DNA of 64,000 nt. It comes from Dactylorhiza incarnata. Lineage: Eukaryota > Streptophyta > Magnoliopsida > Asparagales > Orchidaceae. The DNA lies in assembly GCA_033032865.1 (NCBI GenBank), contig JAWHQI010000019.1, forward strand, positions 14,116,001-14,180,000. Direction: 5' to 3'. The notes under the pieces were generated by a model. That model ran no database searches, was not told where the DNA came from, and saw only the letters and a list, made by a program, of their open reading frames with translations. A program made the position numbers and the translations under genes. Of this stretch, positions 57,266-64,000 are shown one piece after another (positions within the stretch are counted from its first letter, which is position 1; every line of letters begins with the position of its first letter).

Positions 57266-59800
57266 TTATTCATGACCTTTGCCTTTCTTCTTTGCAACCA
57301 TCCTGTCCACTGCCTCAGCTTTCTTCTTCAGTTCTGAATCCATTCTCTCAAAGAATGCCTTTGGCTTAGGCCAGTATTTGTCAGGAGCAGACTCTTTAGA
57401 TCCACCATTCTTGAAGTGAATTCTTCTTTCATTTGTCCTCTTCTCAAACTTGCTCCATTCTTCTGAACTATAATGGTCACTGACTTTTTCATTCTGATTG
57501 CTGACTTTATCAAAAACAGAGAGAACAATACTTTTGGAGATGGGGCTCCAACTTTCTTGGAAGTTTCTAGGAGGAGGCTTATCATAAAATTCTATGATCT
57601 TCTTATGTGGATTAGACCTCTTAGCAGATGGCTTATCAGCAAATAGCTTCCTTTTTAATGACTTCTCAGAGGGTTCAACCAAAAGAGAGCTGTCAGGATC
57701 TTGAACAGGGAATGGATCATCCCAAAATTCTTGATAAGTTGAAGCAGGAATGACTTCATCAGCAAGAACAGAATCCTCAACAGGATTTGGAGAGAAACTA
57801 GGAGCCCTGGGTCCTGGAGCACTTGATGAGGGAAAATCTGATCCTTTATCCACAACAGTAAACCCAAGCATTCCAGCCACTTGCTTGAACAGCCAGCTTT
57901 GGGCTTCATGAGTATACCAGTTCACATCCTTAACATTTTGTAAGATGTTTTCCTTGAGATCTTGCATTTGACTAGCTACACTTTCATTCAAATCATTCAT
58001 TTTGCTTGCACTTTCTTCTAACTTGGATACCACACTCTCCTCCCCCTTTATGACATCTTCATGCAGGAGGGTATATAATCTCTTCAGCTGAGCTTCAACT
58101 TGATCATCCAAGTAAGTGATTCCTTGATCATGAGCAGAGCTAAGAGTAGAGAGAGCAGTAAACAATTGTAGTACATCTTCACTAACCTGATGCAGATTCT
58201 TGAGAGCATGCCCAACAGCTTTATTTGTATGATCCAAAGCTTTCCCTGCAGATAGCATCCAGGCTTCTTGATCACTCTTGAATCTTCCCATGTCATGCTT
58301 GATCTCAGCCATTTCCTGCTTCAGAGAACTATCAACAGAGTCAATCTTCTTATAGACTTGCTTGATAGACTGATCAAAGTGATCAGTCTGACCCTTTAGC
58401 AGCCCTGCTATGGACTTCAGCAAAGAAGAGTGAGAGCTATCACCAGTCTCAACCTCTTCAGGAGAAAATCTATCAGCTACAAAACTTGAGGACTGTGCTT
58501 GCTTGTCAAGCACAGTTGCCCTTGGAGAAGTGCTCCTAGCCACAAGAACTTCTGGAGGAGGCAAAAGCAGCACAGAAGGAAAGACTTCAGGAGGAACAGA
58601 TTCAGCCATGAAGATATCTTCCTGGTCTTTCTCCCCCTCAAATAGAGACATCTCCTTAGCCAACCTCAGCATGGCACCAAGGCTGCCCTTCTCCCCAGAT
58701 TCAGATTGCTCATGAGGAGAGTCTGGCAAGATTTCATGATCTTCAGAATGAGAAACAACCATGGCAGGTGATCTCCTTGAATCTTCCAGCTCAGGAGACT
58801 CATCAAAAACAGCAGCATCCTCTGGGCCCTCCATGTCAAGAGTAGCAACAGGGACAACAAAATCAACAGGATCAAGAGGTACTTGATCAGCATCACTTGG
58901 AGGAACATCTTCTGCAGCACCACTTCCTGCACCAATGTCTCTTGGGGTTGGAAACTCCCCCTCAACATGTGCATCTCTGCCCTGAGCAGGAGCTGGACTA
59001 AGTCCACTCCCCCTGGAGGATTGCCCTGCTTCAATAGACCTATGCTCATCAAGCAGAGGGGCCTCATCATCACTTACAGCAGCCCTAACTCCAGCATTCC
59101 CTAAGCCCTTGGGAATGACCCTTTCCCATTTGGAGAAAATGGTTGAGTTGATCTTCATTGTGTGGTGGATGGGGATACCTCTTCCAAGATTAAAAAAATC
59201 TGGATTGCTACTGTGGAGAAGCAGACTGAGAATTCTTCCAAAATTTGGAGCAAGAAAACTTTCTTTAATCTTCTCAAGGATTACTTCACCAAAATTGAAA
59301 TTCTTCCGACAAATTATAGCGGTGTGAATTTTGAAAGCTTCTTCAGAGAGGTAGTCATGAGAGCCTACCTTGCATAATAATACTTTTCCTATAATATCAC
59401 ACAGAAGCTTACCTCCATCATTCATGAACTTTCTTCTGATTTTGGAGCTTTGATCAAGAATGCCACAGAATCTTCTGGCTCTGAAAATATCTTCAACAGA
59501 CAACTCTTCTGATTCAACTTCAGGCATCCTCAACGATCGGTTGATACCACTAGCCTTCAAAATGATTTTGCAAGACCTAATAGTGCTTTTGATCTTCTTA
59601 CCTTGACTTGAGATTTTGGCATTTCGATAGAACTCCAGAATGTCCTGTTCTAGGATTTTAGCCGGCTCTTCTAAGATAAAACTGAGCCCGGCGACATCGA
59701 GCATCAAAATCACATTCCGAAACTCATCTGAGGCTGAGCGGAAGGCGCCTCTCACCAACTCTCCCCCTGAATGCAGACCACCAGAAGCTTTGGGCGCCAT
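57266..59800 (-). CDS. Sirevirus envelope-position ORF (coiled-coil protein)
   Basis: The frame is open from 60034, but I take Met at 59800 (MAPKASGGLH) as start, giving 844 codons; the upstream extension is AT-repeat derived. The N-terminal third (about residues 10-235) resembles the putative plant transposon protein domain seen in such ORFs (EFYRNAKISSQGKKI, LCKVGSHDYLSEEAF). The middle is acidic and rich in Pro and Ser. Residues about 480-640 form a long coiled coil (KKIDSVDSSLKQEMAEIK, YTLLHEDVIKGEES). The C-terminus is very basic (KKKAEAVDRMVAKKKGKG). No signal peptide or convincing membrane segment is visible after the chosen start. It sits between pol and the 3' LTR, where Sireviruses carry an extra ORF of unproven role. 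Fully open. Confidence 0.8.
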   Translation of the reverse strand: MAPKASGGLHSGGELVRGAFRSASDEFRNVILMLDVAGLSFILEEPAKILEQDILEFYRNAKISSQGKKIKSTIRSCKIILKASGINRSLRMPEVESEELSVEDIFRARRFCGILDQSSKIRRKFMNDGGKLLCDIIGKVLLCKVGSHDYLSEEAFKIHTAIICRKNFNFGEVILEKIKESFLAPNFGRILSLLLHSSNPDFFNLGRGIPIHHTMKINSTIFSKWERVIPKGLGNAGVRAAVSDDEAPLLDEHRSIEAGQSSRGSGLSPAPAQGRDAHVEGEFPTPRDIGAGSGAAEDVPPSDADQVPLDPVDFVVPVATLDMEGPEDAAVFDESPELEDSRRSPAMVVSHSEDHEILPDSPHEQSESGEKGSLGAMLRLAKEMSLFEGEKDQEDIFMAESVPPEVFPSVLLLPPPEVLVARSTSPRATVLDKQAQSSSFVADRFSPEEVETGDSSHSSLLKSIAGLLKGQTDHFDQSIKQVYKKIDSVDSSLKQEMAEIKHDMGRFKSDQEAWMLSAGKALDHTNKAVGHALKNLHQVSEDVLQLFTALSTLSSAHDQGITYLDDQVEAQLKRLYTLLHEDVIKGEESVVSKLEESASKMNDLNESVASQMQDLKENILQNVKDVNWYTHEAQSWLFKQVAGMLGFTVVDKGSDFPSSSAPGPRAPSFSPNPVEDSVLADEVIPASTYQEFWDDPFPVQDPDSSLLVEPSEKSLKRKLFADKPSAKRSNPHKKIIEFYDKPPPRNFQESWSPISKSIVLSVFDKVSNQNEKVSDHYSSEEWSKFEKRTNERRIHFKNGGSKESAPDKYWPKPKAFFERMDSELKKKAEAVDRMVAKKKGKGHE

Positions 59801-59910
59801 TGATGTCGTCGAAGCCGCGGAAGAGAAACAGAGGAATCGTGAAGAAGGAGACGAACGGTCGGGTAGGGTTTCACAGAGGTTCTCGTGAAATCGTGATGTT
59901 TTCTTTGATT

Positions 59911-59930
59911 TATATATATATATATATATA
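59911..59930. repeat. TA microsatellite upstream of the extra ORF
   Basis: About ten TA units in the leader of the extra ORF; read as Ile-Tyr codons in the upstream extension, one reason for rejecting the Met at 60034. Confidence 0.85.
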
Positions 59931-60111
59931 AATTTAAGTAGAGTGCGTACCTGAAGGACGATAAAATCGTATTTAATAGGGAGATGATTCCACGGGAGAT
60001 GAATTGAGAGGAGTAAAATTTGTCCCGTGAACATCCGTGAAACTTCATGAAATTTTCTGAGTTAACAAGTGAAATCTCGTGCAATTTCGTGAAATCTCAA
60101 CAGTCCCAACT

Positions 60112-63100
60112 TCAAGAGTCCTTGTTAAGCATTCCAAGTTCCATTTTGAAGAAATTGAATTTGGTTTCGTCCAGAGGCTTCGTAAAAATATCTGCAATTT
60201 GTTTGTCAGTATTAACATATAACAAGTTTATGTCCTTACTCTCAACATGTTCCCGGATGAAGTGGTAGCGAAGCTCAATATGCTTCGTTCTGCTGTGAGA
60301 GACGGGATTATTTGCTATGGCAATAGCACTTGAGGAGTCACAGAACATGGGGATTTCTGAGAGCTTTAAATTATAGTCCTCAAGCTGATTTTTTATCCAC
60401 AAAAGTTGTGCACAGCAACTGCCGGCAGAGATATACTCCGATTCAGCAGTCGATATTGCAACGCAATTTTGCTTCTTGCTGCTCCAGGAGACGAGCTGTT
60501 TACCTAAGAACTGGCAAGTTCCCGAAGTGCTCTTCCTATCATCTTTGCTTCCTGCAAAATCAGCGTCTGAAAAACCAATTAGTTCAAAATCATTGCTTCT
60601 TGGGTACCATAAGCCGAGATTCGGTGTAGCCTTAAGGTATCTCAAAATCCTCTTTGCAGCGGCATAATGAGATTCCTTACAGTTCACCTGATACCTGGCA
60701 CAAACACATGTTGAGAACATAATATCAGGCCTAGTAGCAGTGAGATAGAGCAAGGACCCAATTATGCTTCTGTACTTGGTTTCATCAAAAGGTTTCCCTT
60801 TCTCATCCTTGTCCAGAGACATACTTGAGCCCATTGGAGTCCTCATTGAGGTTGCACTCTCCATTCCAAATTTCTTAAGCAGCTCTTTGGTGAACTTCGT
60901 CTAAGAGATGAAGATTCCATCTTCAGATTGGTGCACCTGGAGTCCTAAGAAATATTTCAGCTCTCCCATACTGCTCATTTCAAACTTACCTTGCATCAAG
61001 TTAGAAAACTTTTTACAAAGTTTGTCATCAGTAGAGCCAAAAATAATATCGTCGACATAGATTTGCACAAGCAAAATCTCGCCTTTAACTTCCCTAAGAA
61101 ACAATGTCTTGTCTATTGTTCCTCTTCTAAATTTGTTCTCAAGAAGAAACTTAGACAATGTCTCATACCAGGCTCGAGGTGCCTGTTTGAGACCATACAA
61201 GGCTTTATGTAAATAAAATACATGATCAGGAAAGTTAGGATCTACAAAACCTGGAGGCTGAGCTACATAAACTTCCTCTTTAAGGTCTCCATTCAGAAAG
61301 GCGGGCTTTACATCCATCTGGAAAACCTTAAAGCCCTTATATGCAGCATAAGCCAGAAATAATCTGATGGCTTCAAGTCTTGCTACTGGTGCGAAGGTCT
61401 GATCAAAGTCAATCCCTTCTTCTTGCATGTATCCTTGAGCCACCAGTCTTGCTTTGTTCTTGGTGATGATGCCCTTTTCATCAAGCTTGTTCCGGTAAAT
61501 CCATTTGGTTCCAATCACATTCTGTCCTTTGGGTCTAGGTACCAACTTCCAAACTTTACATCTCTTGAATTGGTTGAGCTCCTCTTGCATAGCAAGGATC
61601 CAAGAGGGATCGGTGTTTGCTTCTTCAAACTTCTTCGGCTCAATCTGTGAAAGAAAACTTAAGTGTAAGACTTCGTTAGTTGTACCTCTTCTAGTTAGAA
61701 CTCTGCTTGAAGGATCTCCGATGATTTGATCAGCTGGATGATCTCTCAAATGTCTGATCATTCCAACATTTAGATGACCATGAGGTTCCTGCACTTCAGG
61801 TACATCTTCATCTTCCTGAGGGTCATCATCCTCACAAGTAGAAGGAGCATTTACTTCAATAGCTTTTGGAGCGTCTTCCTTTACAGTTTCTTCTAGGTGT
61901 AGTTCCTTGAACCTTGCATCTGCATCTTCAACAAAGACACTAGAAGAGTTGCTTTGAAGCATACTCGTCTCATCAAATATGACATTGAAGGTTTCTTCTA
62001 CAACCAGGGTTTTCTTGTTGAAAATCCTATATGCCTTACTATGGCTACTATAACCTACAAAAATACCTTCAAAATACTTTTCACTAAACTTAGTTTTGTA
62101 ATATTTCCCATTATTAAGCACGAAGCATTTACTGCCAAAGATTCTAAAATAAGACAGAGTTGGTTTCTTGCCTTTCAGAAGTTCATAGGGAGTCTTATGA
62201 TGATTTTTGTTGATCAGTGCTCTGTTTTGCACGTGGCAAGCAGTGTTGATACCTTCAGCCCAAAAGTACTCAGGTAGTGAAGAATCACTCAACATTGTCC
62301 TGCAAGCCTCTATGAGTGTTCTATTCTTTCTCTCGGCAACCCCATTTTGCTGTGGAGTACGGGGAGAGGAAAACTCATGAAAGATACCCCGACTTTCACA
62401 AAATTCAGTCATGGCCCCAGACTTGAATTCTGTACCATGGTCACTTCTGATTTTGACCACAGAACATTCTAATTCATTCTGAATTTGCCTGACGAATGAG
62501 GTGAAAGAATCATAGGTGTCTGACTTGTGTTTCAGAAAGAATACCCAAGCAAAACGTGAGTAATCATCGACAATGACCAACGTATAAGACTTACCCCCTA
62601 AACTCCGAATTGGCATGGGACCAAATAAGTCCATATGAAGTAGATATAAACATCTGGTAGATTCTTTGCCAATAATGCTCTTAAAGCTAGCTCTCGTCTG
62701 CTTGCCCATTTGGCATGCGTGACAAGGTCTCTCTTTAATGCACTTAACATCAGGAGCATCACGAACTAAGTTGTGGGAAAATAACATATTTATAGTTTTG
62801 AAATTTATATGTGCTAGTCTCTTGTGCCACTGGTCACAAAGAGATGCACTATCTTTTGCTAAAAAGCACACTGGTGTAGATGAGTCTAAACATAGAAAAT
62901 TTAAGCAAAAAATATTTCTACTCCGAGTGCCTGTTAAAATAGTTTCTGACGTATCAGACGACTTTATCAAGCACTTGTCCTTGTAGAATTCTACCATATA
63001 GCCTTTGTCACAAAGTTGACTTATGCTAATGAGATTATGTTGTAATCCTTTAACATAAGCCACGTCTGTGAAAGAGACTATACCATTTGTGATCATACCG

Positions 63101-63264
63101 TAGCCTTTTGTGATTCCCCGATCAGATCCGCCAAAAATAACTTTTGGACCATCTTTCACCGGGGTATACTCTTGTAGTAGGCTTCTTGTTCCGGTCATGT
63201 GCCGTGAACATCCACTGTCCAAGTACCATATTGGATTTGAATTGGCCTTTGGACATACCTGCAA
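60112..63264 (-). pseudogene. pol: SIRE 3 pol, open except one stop
   Basis: From 63264: protease word [16 protein letters not shown]-pre-integrase (HKRLAHINF ... CHACQMGK), integrase with [16 protein letters not shown] and [11 protein letters not shown] (all three catalytic residues kept), an acidic linker, RT with YVDD at 61048-61059, then one in-frame stop at 60901-60903. The same frame then continues with RNase H (AESEYISAGSCC) to the ADIFTKPLDE word and the end at 60112. Without the stop it would be about 1050 codons, a normal pol length. Whether the stop is fixed in the genome or a sequencing error needs other reads. Protease, integrase, RT and RNase H act in the cytoplasmic particle. 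Confidence 0.9.
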
Positions 63265-63271
63265 TCAATAA

Positions 63272-64000
63272 TCAATTGCCCTTAGGAACCCAAACCGATT
63301 TGGGTCCTTGGCTTCTTGTTAGATGACCACCACTTGGAATGTTAACATTGCGAGGGGTCATTCTTGCATTGTTAATCCGTGGAGTCGTGACATTTATCGG
63401 ATTAAACCAACAATCTATGGCAAAGTGACCAACCTTGCCACAACACCAACAATCGAACCGATTGTACCTTCTCTTTGTCTCCTGTTTCACTTTTTGAACG
63501 TGAGGTGCAACAGGAGTGACTTTCTTAGTGGAAGACTTCTTAGAAGTGGGGGCCTCATGGTGACAGCACACACATGGCTCCAACTTCTTCTCAACAGATT
63601 TGGGTGCAATCGTTTTAATTTTTGGTGCTTTCTTGTGAGCTGATCCGTGAACAAATGGACCATGATCTTTGAGGATTATTTCTTCATGAGGAGCTTTGAA
63701 TGGAGAGTTGTCAAAGTTTCGGGAAAAGCTCCATCCTTGATATCTATTACTAGGTTCAACATGTGTTGGCCTAGCAAAATGACCGTAGGATGAATCAAAG
63801 TCAAACGGGTTTGATGGAAAAATGACCTTCCTGAATGAAGGTTGACTTTGATTAGGAGTTCCCTTCCCTTTCACGGCTCTCTTCTCAGCAGCCTTACTAC
63901 TTTCAGCCTTATGACCAATTCCACTACCCTTCGCAGGAGCAGAAAACCTATCAATGAATGGAAGAATAGTCTTAGGCTTCGAGAAGCTTTCTACGAGCTT
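63272..64000 (-). CDS. gag: SIRE 3 gag, C-terminal part (runs off window)
   Basis: Open from the window edge to a TGA at 63272-63274. It has a long basic, Ser/Lys-rich region, then a CCHC knuckle CWCCGKVGHFAIDCW at about 63400-63450, then the SVWVPKGN tail typical of Sirevirus gag ends. Pol begins 10 bases further in another frame and is itself closed upstream by a stop, so gag and pol are separate frames here. The bases between read TTATTGATTGCAG, resembling a splice acceptor, which may be chance. The N-terminal gag domain lies right of the window. Confidence 0.85.
   Translation of the reverse strand, partial: KLVESFSKPKTILPFIDRFSAPAKGSGIGHKAESSKAAEKRAVKGKGTPNQSQPSFRKVIFPSNPFDFDSSYGHFARPTHVEPSNRYQGWSFSRNFDNSPFKAPHEEIILKDHGPFVHGSAHKKAPKIKTIAPKSVEKKLEPCVCCHHEAPTSKKSSTKKVTPVAPHVQKVKQETKRRYNRFDCWCCGKVGHFAIDCWFNPINVTTPRINNARMTPRNVNIPSGGHLTRSQGPKSVWVPKGN

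Larger units (their letters stand above)
55462..64000 (-). mobile_element. SIRE 3, young Sirevirus with envelope-position ORF (5' end outside window)
   Basis: From right to left: gag, pol, extra long ORF, polypurine tract, 3' LTR. Only one stop is visible in pol and none in the extra ORF, so it is the youngest element here. It was inserted in the 3' LTR of LARD 2; the expected target duplication is GGCTG (55457-55461). Confidence 0.9.

Noticed and set aside
59801..60034. Upstream 78-codon extension of the SIRE 3 extra ORF
   Set aside because: Translation of an AT microsatellite and leader; Met at 59800 starts a sensible N-terminus.
1..64000. tRNA, rRNA genes or host protein-coding genes
   Set aside because: Looked for and not recognised; the TGGTATCAGAGC matches are retroelement primer sites, not tRNA genes.

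Overview
The window is repeat-rich plant nuclear DNA, probably from a large angiosperm genome. No ordinary host gene could be recognised. Nearly every base that can be assigned belongs to LTR retrotransposons of both plant superfamilies (Ty1/copia: Sirevirus, Tork-like and Angela/BARE-like; Ty3/gypsy: LARD-like elements with Tekay-type ends). The primer-binding sites that can be seen match the initiator-Met tRNA type (TGGTATCAGAGC), intact or slightly decayed. I cannot name the species.

Left block (1-38607), nested and almost wholly minus-strand. A large non-coding gypsy derivative (LARD-like element 1, 1-16591) has a 3' LTR cut by the window edge (1-3737), an interior (3738-6987) and a 5' LTR (6988-16591). 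That 5' LTR is interrupted by a 4.36-kb solo LTR (7374-11731) with a perfect CTAGT target duplication. Inside the solo LTR lies AT-rich DNA with a broken bacterial-type ribosomal protein S1 coding segment. LARD 1 sits in the gag of a Sirevirus (SIRE 1). The same gag is split again by a Tork-like element (17118-29214, TSD CCTAC). The Tork 3' LTR is in turn broken at its TATA box by an Angela-like element (17647-23196) that lost its 5' end. SIRE 1 shares its 5' LTR (30176-31237) with a second, older Sirevirus (SIRE 2, to 38607), so the two form an LTR-interior-LTR-interior-LTR tandem.

Middle (38608-47510). The SIRE tandem lies in the 5' LTR of a plus-strand gag-only copia derivative (C3, 38608-43674). 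To its right is decayed DNA with a gypsy integrase C-terminal remnant (about 45091-45350) and unassigned sequence up to 47510.

Right block (47511-64000). A second LARD-like element (plus strand) has a full 3.2-kb 5' LTR, a non-coding interior related to that of LARD 1, and a 3' LTR cut at 55461 by a young Sirevirus (SIRE 3, minus strand). SIRE 3 carries gag, a nearly open pol with one stop, and a long downstream envelope-position ORF.

The most interesting signals are: (a) twin 13-bp stem-loops with compensating base-pair changes in the LTRs of the two LARD families; (b) a roughly 97-bp U3 repeat shared by an Angela-type and a Sirevirus LTR, two lineages that should not share LTR sequence; (c) CpG-rich inverted motif arrays, different for most families, next to the TATA boxes of the copia LTRs; and (d) the bacterial S1-like remnant embedded in plant repeats. 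All identifications come from reading the sequence; no database search was run.
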